A stretch of 64,000 nucleotides of DNA from assembly GCF_000281975.1 (NCBI RefSeq), contig NZ_AKKE01000173.1:16905-80904 (forward strand), written 5' to 3'. Each line of letters opens with the position of its first letter. Positions within the stretch are counted from its first letter, which is position 1. This DNA is from Novosphingobium sp. AP12. GTDB taxonomy: Bacteria; Pseudomonadota; Alphaproteobacteria; Sphingomonadales; Sphingomonadaceae. Position numbers and translations under genes: made by a program. Below are positions 25,493 to 35,237 of the stretch, piece after piece. The notes under the pieces are model-generated. The model saw only the letters and a program-made list of their open reading frames with translations, made no database searches and had not been told where the DNA came from.

Positions 25493-28400
25493 GTGAAAAC
25501 ATCGATCCAGAAGGCCGCCCTCCGGGGCGCGACGAGCCTTACGGCTTTCGCACTGCTCTGCGGCACGGCACACGCGCAGGACACCGCCCCCCAGGCCGCA
25601 GACGAAGCTGCTGCCGACGACAACGTCATCATCGTCACCGGCTCGCTGCTCAAGTCGCCTGTGCTGATCTCGCCCGTGACCACCGTCACGGTAGAAAACC
25701 TCGACCAGCGCGGCATCAGCACGACCCAGGAAGGCATCCAGCGCCTGTCGGCCAACAACGGCCCGGCCCTGACCAACTCCTTCTCCGCCAACGGTGCTTT
25801 CGCTGCCGGTGCTTCGGCGGTCTCGCTTCGCGGCCTGACCACCAACTCGACGCTGGTCCTGTTCGACGGCATGCGCGCCGCGTACTACCCGCTGGCCGAT
25901 GACGGCACGCGCAACTTCGTCGACCTCAACACCATCCCCGACGACATCGTGCAGACCGTCGATGTGCTGCGCGACGGTGCCTCGGCAACCTACGGCGCCG
26001 ACGCGATCGCCGGCGTGGTCAACGTGATCACCAAGAAGGAATTCAAGGGCGTCGCGGGCCGCGCTGAATCGGGCATCTCGTCGCGCGGCGATGCTGCCCA
26101 GCACCGCCTCTCGCTGACCGCCGGCTTCGGTGATCTCGAGGAAAACGGCATCAATGCCTACGTCAGCGGCTTCTACTACAGCCAGGACGCTCTGTATAAC
26201 CGCCAGCGTCCCTACCCGTTCAACTCGGACGACTATCGCGGCGTCTGCAACGACGGCGTCTGCGGCAGCAACGGCGTGCTCAACGGCCTGGGCGAAGATG
26301 GCTTCACCAACGGCTTCAGCGTCACCACCCCGTTCATGGTTCGCCCGCGCAACCCCCTCACCGGCGGCGCCATCACCGGCGTTTCGTCGCGCTACCAGTA
26401 CCTGAACGGTTGCCAGGGCCTGCCGACCTACACCCCGACTCCCGAAGAACTGGCACTTCCCGCCAACGCTTCGGCTCCCGCTTCGGGCCCGGTCTGCCAG
26501 GAAGATCTCACCAACAAGTACGGCGTGATCTCGCCCGACATCGAGCGCTTCGGTTTCTCGGCGCGCGTCACCGCCAAGGTCAACGACGACACGGAAGCCT
26601 ACGCGGCGTTCAACTTCGTGCAGTCGTCCTCGCATGACACGTACATCCCGGCGACCATCCGCGGCAACGCGCCGGCGCCGTTCTACTACCCGCGCTACAG
26701 CACCTCGGCCAACGTCGCCTACTACGGCAACAACACGATCCTGCAGCTGCCGGTCTACGTCTGCCCGCGCGGCACGACCGTGGCCTGCACCGCGGCCAAC
26801 GGCGCGCTGAACCCGAACAACCCCTACGCAGCACAGGGCTACACCGCCGCGATCGCCGGCCGTATCCCCAACCTGTTCGAGGACAACCAGAGCCGCACCC
26901 GCGCCTATCGCGGCGCCATGGGCATCTCCGGTAAGATCAGCGACAACTGGAACTACGACGTCAAGGCCACCGCGATGCACATGGACCTGCAGCGCAAGTA
27001 CAACGGCTACGTCTACATCCAGCACCTACTCGACGTGATCGCCGACGGCAGCTACAACTTCATCAACCCCTACGCGAACAGCCAGGCCACGCTGGACTAC
27101 CTCGCTCCCGAGGCTCGCGCGACGTCGACGTCCGACCTCGTCCAGGTCGACGCCAACGTCAACGGTTCGCTGATGGACCTTCCCGGTGGCCCGCTGCAGG
27201 TCGCAGTCGGCATTTCGTACCGCTACGAAGCCGTGGATTCGCCGAGCATCAACTCGGACTTCAACGGCGGTACCGAGCGTTACTTCCGCCTGAACGGCTT
27301 CGCCATCAAGGGCAGCCGCTCGGTCTACTCGGCCTACGCCGAAGTGAACGCGCCGGTCGTCGATCAGCTGACGGTCAACCTTTCGGGTCGCTATGACCGC
27401 TATCCGAACGGCATCGACAACTTCTCGCCCAAGGCCGGTGTGATCCTCAGGCCCCTCTCGGACGACCGGATCATCGTGCGTGGTTCGTACTCGCGCGGCT
27501 TCCGCATCCCGAGCTTCGGCGAAGCGAACGCCACCTTCCCGACCACCGGCTACGTGACGGCCAACGCCGGTACCTACCCCGACTCGTACCTGGCGCAGTA
27601 CGGCTGCTCCAGCGCGACGTTCACCTCGTGCCCGACCTACATCACCGGTGCGAGCTACGGTGCGACCTCGGTGTCGAACCCGAACCTGAAGCCCGAAAAG
27701 TCGCGCAGCTTCACGGCCGGCTTCGAAGTTCGCCCGCTGCCCGGCATCAAGCTTGCTGTTGAATACTACAACATCAAGAAGACCAACGTCATCACGACCG
27801 CCAACAACGCCCCGGCCATTCTGGCCTACTACTCGGGCCAGGCGATCCCCGCAGGCTACCAGGTCATTGCTGACGCTGCGGACGTGAACAACGAAGACGC
27901 CACCCCGCGTATCGCCTTCGTCCAGTCGGGCTTCATCAACGCCAACACGCTCAAGACCGATGGTTTGGACTTCAGCGTCGAAGCCAACTACCCGATCACA
28001 GACACGATCTCGTTCAACACCTACGCGGAAGCGAGCTTCATCAACAAGCTCGAGACCGTGTTCCCCGACGGCACCGTCGAGCGTTACGACGGTACGCTGG
28101 GTAACTTCAACCTGACCGCCGGCAGCGGCACGCCGAAGTGGAAGGGCACCTGGTCGACGGCCGTGTCGTTCAACGACAAGTTCGTCCTCGCCGGTACGCT
28201 CAACTACTTCGACGGGTACGACACCTCGGCGATGGACCAGGGCACGGGCTACAAGGATTGCGGCCTCAACGACGGCTCCATCCCTTGCAAGGTCGACAGC
28301 TACATCACCTTCGACCTGAACGCTCAGGTGAAGATGAACGACAAGTTCACGTTCTACGCGACCGTGCAGAACCTGTTCGACAACCTGCCTCCGATCGACA

Positions 28401-28495
28401 CCATCACTTACGGTGCACACGCCTACAACCCGATCCAGGGCGGCGAAGGCATCCTCGGCCGTTACTTCAAGGCCGGCGTGAAGGTGGGCTTCTAA
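25493..28495 (+). CDS. TonB-dependent outer-membrane receptor
   Basis: A 1000-residue receptor. The signal peptide ends GTAHAQ (about residue 30), the plug domain follows a TonB-box-like VIIVTGS stretch and contains TVDVLRDGASATYGADAIAGVVNVITK, and the C terminus has the NLFDN..P segment and ends KAGVKVGF as expected for a beta-barrel. The start is GTG at 25493, preceded by AAGGGA; longer upstream readings have no signal. Cysteine pairs occur in extracellular-loop regions (VCNDGVCGSNG, QYGCSS..SCP). Sphingomonads carry many such receptors, and the substrate cannot be deduced; no transporter or degradative cluster adjoins it. Confidence 0.92.
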   Translation: MKTSIQKAALRGATSLTAFALLCGTAHAQDTAPQAADEAAADDNVIIVTGSLLKSPVLISPVTTVTVENLDQRGISTTQEGIQRLSANNGPALTNSFSANGAFAAGASAVSLRGLTTNSTLVLFDGMRAAYYPLADDGTRNFVDLNTIPDDIVQTVDVLRDGASATYGADAIAGVVNVITKKEFKGVAGRAESGISSRGDAAQHRLSLTAGFGDLEENGINAYVSGFYYSQDALYNRQRPYPFNSDDYRGVCNDGVCGSNGVLNGLGEDGFTNGFSVTTPFMVRPRNPLTGGAITGVSSRYQYLNGCQGLPTYTPTPEELALPANASAPASGPVCQEDLTNKYGVISPDIERFGFSARVTAKVNDDTEAYAAFNFVQSSSHDTYIPATIRGNAPAPFYYPRYSTSANVAYYGNNTILQLPVYVCPRGTTVACTAANGALNPNNPYAAQGYTAAIAGRIPNLFEDNQSRTRAYRGAMGISGKISDNWNYDVKATAMHMDLQRKYNGYVYIQHLLDVIADGSYNFINPYANSQATLDYLAPEARATSTSDLVQVDANVNGSLMDLPGGPLQVAVGISYRYEAVDSPSINSDFNGGTERYFRLNGFAIKGSRSVYSAYAEVNAPVVDQLTVNLSGRYDRYPNGIDNFSPKAGVILRPLSDDRIIVRGSYSRGFRIPSFGEANATFPTTGYVTANAGTYPDSYLAQYGCSSATFTSCPTYITGASYGATSVSNPNLKPEKSRSFTAGFEVRPLPGIKLAVEYYNIKKTNVITTANNAPAILAYYSGQAIPAGYQVIADAADVNNEDATPRIAFVQSGFINANTLKTDGLDFSVEANYPITDTISFNTYAEASFINKLETVFPDGTVERYDGTLGNFNLTAGSGTPKWKGTWSTAVSFNDKFVLAGTLNYFDGYDTSAMDQGTGYKDCGLNDGSIPCKVDSYITFDLNAQVKMNDKFTFYATVQNLFDNLPPIDTITYGAHAYNPIQGGEGILGRYFKAGVKVGF

Positions 28496-28521
28496 GCTTC
28501 ACATCGATCACGACAAAATCG

Positions 28522-28552
28522 GGGCGGTCTCTTTGGAGGCCGCCCTTTTTTT
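28522..28552 (+). terminator. Rho-independent terminator of the TonB receptor gene
   Basis: A 10-pair stem (GGGCGGTCTC / GAGGCCGCCC, one G-T pair) with loop TTTG is followed by seven T. Confidence 0.93.
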
Positions 28553-28573
28553 GTGCCCCCGCGGTGGGCAACG

Positions 28574-28602
28574 AAAAAGGCCGGCGGGTCGCCCCGCCGG
28601 CC
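28574..28602 (-). terminator. Rho-independent terminator of clpB
   Basis: Perfect stem GGCCGGCGGG / CCCGCCGGCC with a 4-base loop; in the leftward direction it is followed by TTTTT. Confidence 0.92.
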
Positions 28603-28627
28603 TCTCAGTTTAACGGACCCGAGAGCC

Positions 28628-31207
28628 TCAGCTCACCGTCATGACCAGCGCGCCGTCGCCGTCCTCGATGTGGACGTTCGAACCATCGGGCACTTCGCCC
28701 GCCAGCAGCTTCTCGGCGAGCGGGTCCTGCAGGTAGCGCTGGACCGCGCGCTTCAAGGGCCGTGCACCGTATACCGGGTCGTAACCCACCCGGCCGAGCC
28801 AGCGCCGCGCGGCGTCGGTGAGGTCGAGCACGATCTTGCGGTCCTTGAGCAGCTTCTGGACCCGCGCCACCTGGATGTCGACGATCGGCGCCATGTCCGC
28901 CTGGCCGAGCCGGTGGAACAGCACGATCTCGTCGAGGCGGTTGAGGAACTCGGGCCGGAAATGCCCGCGCACCACTTCCATCACCTGCGGCTCGACCACG
29001 TCCACGTCCTGCCCTTCGTCCAGCTGGCTCAGGTACTGGCTGCCCAGGTTCGAGGTCAGGATGATGAGCGTGTTGGTGAAGTCCACAAGCCGGCCCTGCC
29101 CGTCGGTCAGCCGCCCGTCGTCGAGCACCTGCAGCAGCACGTTGAACACGTCGGGGTGCGCCTTCTCGACCTCGTCGAACAGCACGACCTGGTAGGGCCG
29201 GCGCCGCACGGCTTCGGTCAGGACGCCGCCCTCGTCGTAGCCCACGTAGCCCGGAGGCGCGCCGATCAGGCGCGACACCGCGTGCTTTTCCATGAACTCG
29301 GACATGTCGATGCGCACCATCGCGGTGTCGTCGTCGAACAGGAAGCCGGCGAGCGCCTTGGTCAGCTCGGTCTTGCCGACGCCGGTGGGGCCGAGGAATA
29401 GGAACGAGCCGAGCGGCCGGTTCGGGTCCTGCAGACCCGCCCGCGCCCGCCGCACCGCCTTGGACACGGCGATCACCGCGTCCTTCTGGCCGATCACGCG
29501 CGCGCCGATCGCCTCCTCCATCCTGAGGAGCTTCTCGCGCTCGCCCGCCAGCATCTTGTCGACCGGCACGCCGGTCCAGCGACTGACGACGCCGGCGATA
29601 TCGTCCTCGGTCACTTCCTCGCGCAGGAGGGCGTTGCCGGCGGAGGCCTGCGCCTCGACCAGCTGCTTCTCCAGCGCCGGGATGCGCCCGTAGGACAGCT
29701 CGCCCGCCTTGGCGAGATCACCCGAACGCTGCGCCTGTTCCAGCTCGATGCGCGCGGCGTCGAGCTGTTCCTTCAGCTTGCCCTCGGCGGCGATCTTGTC
29801 GCGCTCGTTCTGCCAACGGGTTGTCAGCTCGCTCGACTGCTGCTCGAGGTTGCCGAGTTCCCCGCGCAGCGTCTCCAGCCGGTCGCGCGAGGCTTGGTCG
29901 GTCTCCTTGCCGAGCGCCATTTCCTCGATCTTGAGCTGGATGATGCGGCGGTCGAGCTTCTCGATCTCCTCGGGCTTGGACTCCACTTCCATGCGGATGC
30001 GGCTGGCGGCCTCGTCCATGAGGTCGATCGCCTTGTCAGGCAGGAAGCGGTTGGTGATGTAGCGGTTGGACAGCGTCGCCGCCGCCACGATAGCGCCGTC
30101 GGTGATGCGCACGCCGTGGTGCAGTTCGTACTTCTCCTTGAGACCGCGCAGGATCGAGATGGTGTCCTCGACCGTCGGTTCGCCCACGAAGACGGGCTGG
30201 AAACGCCGCTGCAACGCCGCGTCCTTCTCGACGTACTTCTGGTATTCGTCGAGCGTGGTCGCGCCGATGCAGTGCAGTTCGCCCCGCGCCAGCGCAGGCT
30301 TGAGCAGGTTGCCCGCGTCCATCGAGCCTTCCGACGCGCCCGCGCCGATCAGCGTGTGCATCTCGTCGATGAACAGGATGATCTGGCCGTCCGCGCCCTT
30401 CACTTCGTCGAGCACGGCCTTCAGGCGCTCCTCGAACTCGCCGCGGTACTTGGCGCCCGCGATCAGCGAGCCCATGTCCAGCGACATCAGGCTGCGGTCC
30501 TTGAGGCTGTCGGGCACGTCGCCATTGGCGATGCGCAGCGCGAGGCCTTCGGCGATGGCGGTCTTGCCGACGCCGGGATCGCCGATGAGCACGGGGTTGT
30601 TCTTGGTGCGCCGGGCGAGGATCTGGATCGTGCGGCGGATTTCCTCGTCGCGGCCGATGACCGGGTCGAGCTTGCCGGCGCGCGCCGCCTCGGTGAGGTC
30701 GCGGGCGTACTTCTTCATCGCGTCGTAGGCATTCTCCGCGCCCGCGCTGTCGGCGGTGCGGCCGCCGCGCAGTTCGGTGATGGCGGCCTCCAGCGACTGC
30801 GCCGTGACGTTGGCGGCCTTGAGCGCCTGTCCGGCGGGCGTGGTCGTGGCGAGCGCGAGGCCCAGCAACAGCCGCTCGACGGTGACGAAGCTGTCGCCCG
30901 ACCTGGTCGCCGCCTGCTCCGCCGCGTCGAGCACGCGCACGGCATCGTTGTCGAGGCCCGGCGCTCCCGCCGCCCCGCTGCCCGAGACGACCGGCACCTT
31001 GGCCAGCGCCTTGTCGAGTTCCTGGGTGGCGAAAACGGGGTTGCCGCCCGCCCGCTTGATGAGCCCGGCGGCCATGCCTTCGGGATCGTCGAGCAGCGCC
31101 TTGAGCACGTGCTCGGGCGCGATGCGCTGGTGGTTCAAGCGGATCGCGACGGTCTGCGCGGCCTGCAGGAACCCCTTGGCGCGGTCGGTGAACTTTTCGA
31201 GATTCAT
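28628..31207 (-). CDS. clpB: ATP-dependent chaperone ClpB
   Basis: An 859-residue AAA+ disaggregase that works with DnaK to rescue aggregated proteins after heat stress. The N-terminal Clp_N repeats are followed by the first AAA+ module (Walker A GDPGVGKTAIAEGLALRI), the coiled-coil M domain (KIEEMALGKETDQASRDRLE onward), and the second module (Walker A LGPTGVGKTELTKALAGFLF, sensor VRIDMSEFMEKHAVSRLIG). A long M domain distinguishes it from ClpA/ClpC. The start at 31207 gives the standard N terminus MNLEKFTDRAKGFLQAAQ. A sigma-32-type promoter lies upstream. Confidence 0.97.
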   Translation of the reverse strand: MNLEKFTDRAKGFLQAAQTVAIRLNHQRIAPEHVLKALLDDPEGMAAGLIKRAGGNPVFATQELDKALAKVPVVSGSGAAGAPGLDNDAVRVLDAAEQAATRSGDSFVTVERLLLGLALATTTPAGQALKAANVTAQSLEAAITELRGGRTADSAGAENAYDAMKKYARDLTEAARAGKLDPVIGRDEEIRRTIQILARRTKNNPVLIGDPGVGKTAIAEGLALRIANGDVPDSLKDRSLMSLDMGSLIAGAKYRGEFEERLKAVLDEVKGADGQIILFIDEMHTLIGAGASEGSMDAGNLLKPALARGELHCIGATTLDEYQKYVEKDAALQRRFQPVFVGEPTVEDTISILRGLKEKYELHHGVRITDGAIVAAATLSNRYITNRFLPDKAIDLMDEAASRIRMEVESKPEEIEKLDRRIIQLKIEEMALGKETDQASRDRLETLRGELGNLEQQSSELTTRWQNERDKIAAEGKLKEQLDAARIELEQAQRSGDLAKAGELSYGRIPALEKQLVEAQASAGNALLREEVTEDDIAGVVSRWTGVPVDKMLAGEREKLLRMEEAIGARVIGQKDAVIAVSKAVRRARAGLQDPNRPLGSFLFLGPTGVGKTELTKALAGFLFDDDTAMVRIDMSEFMEKHAVSRLIGAPPGYVGYDEGGVLTEAVRRRPYQVVLFDEVEKAHPDVFNVLLQVLDDGRLTDGQGRLVDFTNTLIILTSNLGSQYLSQLDEGQDVDVVEPQVMEVVRGHFRPEFLNRLDEIVLFHRLGQADMAPIVDIQVARVQKLLKDRKIVLDLTDAARRWLGRVGYDPVYGARPLKRAVQRYLQDPLAEKLLAGEVPDGSNVHIEDGDGALVMTVS

Positions 31208-31235
31208 GACTGAAACTGCCTCCTGATCCCGTCGA

Positions 31236-31262
31236 TATAGTGTTGCACTTATGCAACACAAG
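31236..31262 (-). promoter_or_regulatory. Heat-shock-type promoter of clpB with a perfect inverted repeat in the spacer
   Basis: Read leftward: CTTG, 17 bases, then ACTATAT, close to the alphaproteobacterial sigma-32 pattern CTTG-N17-CYTATnT. The spacer region contains the perfect inverted repeat GTGTTGCA-N4-TGCAACAC (31240-31259). The repeat is not CIRCE. It sits about 33-52 bases upstream of the ATG. Confidence 0.6.
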
Positions 31263-31443
31263 GGGTCGCAGGCTGAATTTCTGCCTCGGGCCAACGCCCC
31301 GCAGCAAGATGGGATTACCCCCGAGAATTGCCAGAGGTACTTCGTCGGGGCGGTAATGCGTGCCCGCCGCCATCAAGGCTTGGCGCGCGCGCGCCCGCTG
31401 GCCTAGTTTCCTCGCCGATAACCAAAGGGAAGAGGCATCCAAC

Positions 31444-31899
31444 GTGGCGAAATTCACCCTCCAGCAGGCAGCGGACGTCCTTGCGGTAAAGCAGGTGGTC
31501 TACGAATGGGGCGACGAACTCGACCTTCACAACGGCCTGTCGATGCGCGCGACCGACTGCCTGGCGGACGACGTGCGCTACAACGTCGGCGGCCAGTGGC
31601 GCGAAGGGCTGGAAGCGGTCGAGGCGTTCTACAAGGGCCGCGCCGAGGCGATGCGCGCCGGGGCGGGCCTGATGACCATGCGCCACATCATCACTTCCCT
31701 GCGCGTCACCTTCGACGACGCCGACCACGCCAAGGTCGGCTACTTGCTGGTGTTCTTCGCGGCCTTGGGCGACGGTCCCTTCGACAAGTACTGCGACCCC
31801 CTCGCCGTCGCCGACGTGAAGATGGAATGCCGCCGCGACGAAGACGGCGAATGGCGCATCACGCTGTTCGATTCGGGCCAGATCTTCAAGCGCGGGTGA
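31444..31899 (+). CDS. SnoaL-like / NTF2-fold family protein
   Basis: A 151-residue protein with the NTF2 cone fold pattern: an N-terminal helix (TLQQAADVLAVKQVVYEWGD), a second helical part and a series of strands, DDVRYNVGGQWREGLEAVEAFY, TMRHIITSLRVTFDDADHAKV and the C-terminal EWRITLFDSGQIFKR. Members include isomerases, dehydratases and small-ligand binders; the catalytic activity cannot be stated. The start is GTG at 31444, preceded by an AAGGGAAGAGG stretch. It is divergent from clpB and followed by a single REP-like hairpin. Confidence 0.75.
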   Translation: MAKFTLQQAADVLAVKQVVYEWGDELDLHNGLSMRATDCLADDVRYNVGGQWREGLEAVEAFYKGRAEAMRAGAGLMTMRHIITSLRVTFDDADHAKVGYLLVFFAALGDGPFDKYCDPLAVADVKMECRRDEDGEWRITLFDSGQIFKRG

Positions 31900-31913
31900 A
31901 GGGCTGAGATAAT

Positions 31914-31937
31914 CGTCGTCCCAGCGAAGGCTGGGAT
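31914..31937. repeat. Single REP-like element
   Basis: CGTCG followed by TCCCAGC-GAAG-GCTGGGA (31919-31936). Same core as the elements near 35.2 and 63.8 kb; here only one half is present, followed by a CTCGACACGAACGG fragment similar to that at 17880-17892. Confidence 0.8.
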
Positions 31938-32020
31938 CGCTCGACACGAACGGGATATTTGCGCAGCCCCGTGCGATCGCGGGGCTGGCCCCCGGCGAAC
32001 AAGCTGCTAACCTCCCGGCC

Positions 32021-34930
32021 ATGCGATCCTTTTCCACGCCGAGCCTGACCGCTCTGGCCGCCGCCCTCTCCCTTTCCGCCTGCGCGACGACGGCGCCGAA
32101 CAGCGCCCCGGTGGCCGATGCCGGACCGGCACCGACCGCGCCCGCCGCCGCGTCGCCCCAGGAACTGGTCTCCCGGGTCGACATTCCCTACGAGAAGTTC
32201 GTCCTGCCCAACGGGCTGACCACGATCGTCCACACCGATCGCAAGTCCCCCGTCGTGGCGGTCACGACCTACTACAAGGTCGGCTCCAAGAACGAGCCGC
32301 GCGGCAAGACCGGCTTCGCGCATCTTTACGAGCACCTGTTCTTCGGCGGCTCCGCCAACGTGCCCAACTTCGACATCCCGCTGGAAGGCGCGGGCTCGAC
32401 GCCGACCAACGGCTCGACCTGGTACGATCGCACCAACTATGTCGAGACCGTGCCCACCGGCGCGCTCGACCTCGCGCTGTTCATGGAGAGCGACCGCATG
32501 GGCGCGCTGCTGCCCGCGGTCACCCAGGGCAAGCTCGACAAGCAGCGGGGCGTCGTCCAGAACGAGAAGCGGCAGGGTGACAACCAGCCCTACGGCCTCG
32601 CGGAATACGCTGTCGCCGAGGGCCTGTTCCCGGTCGGCCACCCCTACCGCCACTCCACCATCGGCTCGATGGCCGACCTCGATGCCGCCAGCCTCGGCGA
32701 CGTGCGCAAGTGGTTCGCCGACCATTACGGACCCAACAACGTCGTCCTCGTCCTCTCGGGCGACATCGACGCGGCCGCCGCCCGGCCCAAGGTCGAGAAA
32801 TGGTTCGGCGCGATCCCGAAGGGCCCTGCCGTCGCGCCGGTCGCGGCCGAGCCGGTCACGCTTCCCGCGCCAATCTCGCGAGACATGGCCGACCAGGTGC
32901 CGGTGCTGCGCCTCACCCGCCAGTGGAGCGGCCCCGGCCTCAACGACGCCGAAACTCCTGCGCTGCGCATAGGCATGCACATCCTCGGCGGCCTCGCTAG
33001 TTCGCGGCTCGACAACGCGCTGGTGCGCGGGCAGCAACTCGCCGTCTCGGTCACCGCCTCGGCGCAAGTGTTCGAGCAGGTCAGCATCCTCGACATGAAC
33101 ATGGACGTGAAGCCGGGCGTCCAGCGCCCGGTCGCGGAAGCGGCGTTTGACAAGGTCCTGGCCGACTTCCTCGACAAGGGTCCGAGCGAGGATGAAGTCA
33201 AGCGCGCCGTCGTCAGCACGCTTTCCAGCGAAATCGGCGGACTGGAACAAGTCGGCGGCTTCTCCGGCAAGGGCGCCACGCTGGCCGAGGGTCAGGTCTA
33301 TTCGGGCGACCCCGCCAAGTACAAGGCCGACCTCCAGGCCATCGCCGCGCTCACGCCGGGCGCGGTGCAGGCGGCGATGCGCAAGTGGCTCGGCCGCCCG
33401 GTCTACAAGCTCGCCATCGTGCCGGGCCCGCGTACCGACAGCGGCAACGCCATGGGCGGCTGGGGCGACGACGACAAGGATACCCCCTCGCCCGACGCGC
33501 GCGCCAAGGCACCAAAGCTCGCCCCCGCACCCAAGCGCACTTCGCCGCCGGTCGCGCCCGTCGGCGAACTCGCCTTCCCCGCGATCGAGCGGACCACCCT
33601 TTCGAACGGCATCCCGGTCGCGCTGGCCCGCCGCACCGCCGTGCCCAAGCTCGTGCTCTCGATCGACTTCGACGCGGGCTACGCTGCCGACGCGCTCGAC
33701 ACGCCGGGCACCCAGGGCCTGATGTTGGGCATGCTCGAGGAAGGCACCAAGACCCGGAATGCCACCCAGATCGCCGAGGAGCAGGAGCGCCTCGGCGCCT
33801 CGATCGGCACCGGCGCCACGCTCGACACCAGCAGCGTGATGCTCAGCGCGCTGAGCGCCAACCTCGCGCCCTCGCTCTCGCTGACCGCCGACCTGCTGCT
33901 GCACCCGGCCTTCGCGCAGGCCGATTTCGACCGTGCCCGCGGGCAGGCCGAGGCGGAACTGTCGCAGGCCGAATCGACCCCGTCGGCGCTCGCCGCGCGT
34001 ACGCTGGGCGCCGAACTCTACGGCAGCCACCCTTACGCGCAGCCCGGCGACGGCCTCGGTACGAGAATTTCGCTCGAGTCCCTGACTCCCGCCGCCCTGC
34101 GCGCCGCGCATGCCAAGTGGCTGCGCCCCGACCTCGCGCGGATCACCGTCGTCGGCGACGTGACGATGGAGGAGTTGAAGCCCCTGCTCGAGAAGGCGTT
34201 CGGCGGCTGGAAGGCCCCCGCCGCGCCGAAGCCCGTCAAGCAGCTGGGCGCGCAGACGCCCGCGCCCGCATCGCGCATCGTCCTGATCGACCGGCCCAAT
34301 TCGCCGCAGTCGGTGATCTACGCAGGCCGGGTGCTGCCTCTCACCGGCACCACGCCGGGCGAGGAGCCGCTGGCGCTGGCCAACGACGTCGTCGGCAACA
34401 ACTTCCTCTCGCGCCTCAACCTCGACATCCGCGAGGAAAAGGGCTGGAGCTACGGCGTGTCGAGCCGGATCAGCCAGTCGGTCGGCCCGCGCGCGCTGCA
34501 GGTCATGGCCCCGGTCCAGGCCGACCGCACGGGCGATTCGGTTCGCGCCATCATCAAGGACATGGCCGCCTTCCCGGCCAAGCAGCCGGTCTCCGCCGTC
34601 GAGTACCAGCGCGTCACCGAAGGCGCGATCCGGGGCCTGCCCAACCAGTTCGAGACCAACGGCGCGGTGCTCTCCGCGATCGTCAAGAACGACCGGCTCG
34701 GCCGGCCCGAGGACTATTACGTGCGCCTGGCCACGACCTACCGGGGCATCGACGCGAAGCGCATCGGCGCGGCGGCCGGGCAATACCTCCAGCCGACCGA
34801 CCTGACCTGGGTCATCGTTGGCGATCGCAAGGTGGTGGAACCCCAGCTCGAGGGCCTTGGTTTACCGGTGGAAGTGCGGGCAGCACCCGCCGCCACTGGC
34901 GACGAGAGCGCCGAGGACCAAGGAGAATGA
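32021..34930 (+). CDS. M16-family zinc metallopeptidase (lipoprotein, two-domain)
   Basis: A 969-residue protein with an N-terminal lipoprotein signal (LAAALSLSACATT, lipobox Cys about residue 21). The first peptidase half has the inverted zinc motif HLYEH at residues 101-105 and the third ligand Glu182 in QNEKRQG, the normal spacing. The second half begins near residue 520 (FPAIERTTLSNGIPVAL) and lacks the zinc motif, as is usual for the non-catalytic partner half. It probably degrades peptides in the periplasm. Its stop overlaps the first ATG of the next small gene. Confidence 0.92.
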   Translation: MRSFSTPSLTALAAALSLSACATTAPNSAPVADAGPAPTAPAAASPQELVSRVDIPYEKFVLPNGLTTIVHTDRKSPVVAVTTYYKVGSKNEPRGKTGFAHLYEHLFFGGSANVPNFDIPLEGAGSTPTNGSTWYDRTNYVETVPTGALDLALFMESDRMGALLPAVTQGKLDKQRGVVQNEKRQGDNQPYGLAEYAVAEGLFPVGHPYRHSTIGSMADLDAASLGDVRKWFADHYGPNNVVLVLSGDIDAAAARPKVEKWFGAIPKGPAVAPVAAEPVTLPAPISRDMADQVPVLRLTRQWSGPGLNDAETPALRIGMHILGGLASSRLDNALVRGQQLAVSVTASAQVFEQVSILDMNMDVKPGVQRPVAEAAFDKVLADFLDKGPSEDEVKRAVVSTLSSEIGGLEQVGGFSGKGATLAEGQVYSGDPAKYKADLQAIAALTPGAVQAAMRKWLGRPVYKLAIVPGPRTDSGNAMGGWGDDDKDTPSPDARAKAPKLAPAPKRTSPPVAPVGELAFPAIERTTLSNGIPVALARRTAVPKLVLSIDFDAGYAADALDTPGTQGLMLGMLEEGTKTRNATQIAEEQERLGASIGTGATLDTSSVMLSALSANLAPSLSLTADLLLHPAFAQADFDRARGQAEAELSQAESTPSALAARTLGAELYGSHPYAQPGDGLGTRISLESLTPAALRAAHAKWLRPDLARITVVGDVTMEELKPLLEKAFGGWKAPAAPKPVKQLGAQTPAPASRIVLIDRPNSPQSVIYAGRVLPLTGTTPGEEPLALANDVVGNNFLSRLNLDIREEKGWSYGVSSRISQSVGPRALQVMAPVQADRTGDSVRAIIKDMAAFPAKQPVSAVEYQRVTEGAIRGLPNQFETNGAVLSAIVKNDRLGRPEDYYVRLATTYRGIDAKRIGAAAGQYLQPTDLTWVIVGDRKVVEPQLEGLGLPVEVRAAPAATGDESAEDQGE

Positions 34931-34932
34931 CG

Positions 34933-35235
34933 ATGTCCGTTGCAGGCACCTACGACTGCGTGACCAATACCCCGCTCGGCCGCCAGAAGGGCGTGCTGAC
35001 GATCGTGCCGGGTGCGGGAGACAGCTTCAATGGGCACATTTCCGGCGACCTTGGCAGCATGGACATCACCGACGGCCGCATCTCCGGACAGACCCTGACG
35101 TGGTCGATGAAGATGACCTCGCCCATGCCGATGGACCTCGACTGCACCGCCACCGTCGAAGGCGACCAGCTGACCGGGCAGGTCAAGGCCGGCATGTTCG
35201 GCTCGATGGAACTGACGGGAACGCGGCAGGCCTGA
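34933..35235 (+). CDS. Small conserved hypothetical beta-rich protein
   Basis: About 100 residues (MSVAGTYDCVTNTPLGRQKG at the start), with regular short strands, a DITDGRISGQTLTW centre and a final GSMELTGTRQA; no signal peptide or helix-rich part. The ATG at 34933 is 7 bases after AGGAG and is preferred to the ATG at 34927, which overlaps the peptidase stop but is too close to the ribosome site. It is translationally coupled to the M16 peptidase. Family and role unknown; the pattern resembles small beta-barrel lipocalin-like pieces, a guess only. Confidence 0.75.
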   Translation: MSVAGTYDCVTNTPLGRQKGVLTIVPGAGDSFNGHISGDLGSMDITDGRISGQTLTWSMKMTSPMPMDLDCTATVEGDQLTGQVKAGMFGSMELTGTRQA

Positions 35236-35237
35236 CA

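Noticed and set aside
31240..31259. CIRCE element (HrcA site) at clpB
   Set aside because: The inverted repeat GTGTTGCA-N4-TGCAACAC does not match TTAGCACTC-N9-GAGTGCTAA in sequence or spacing.
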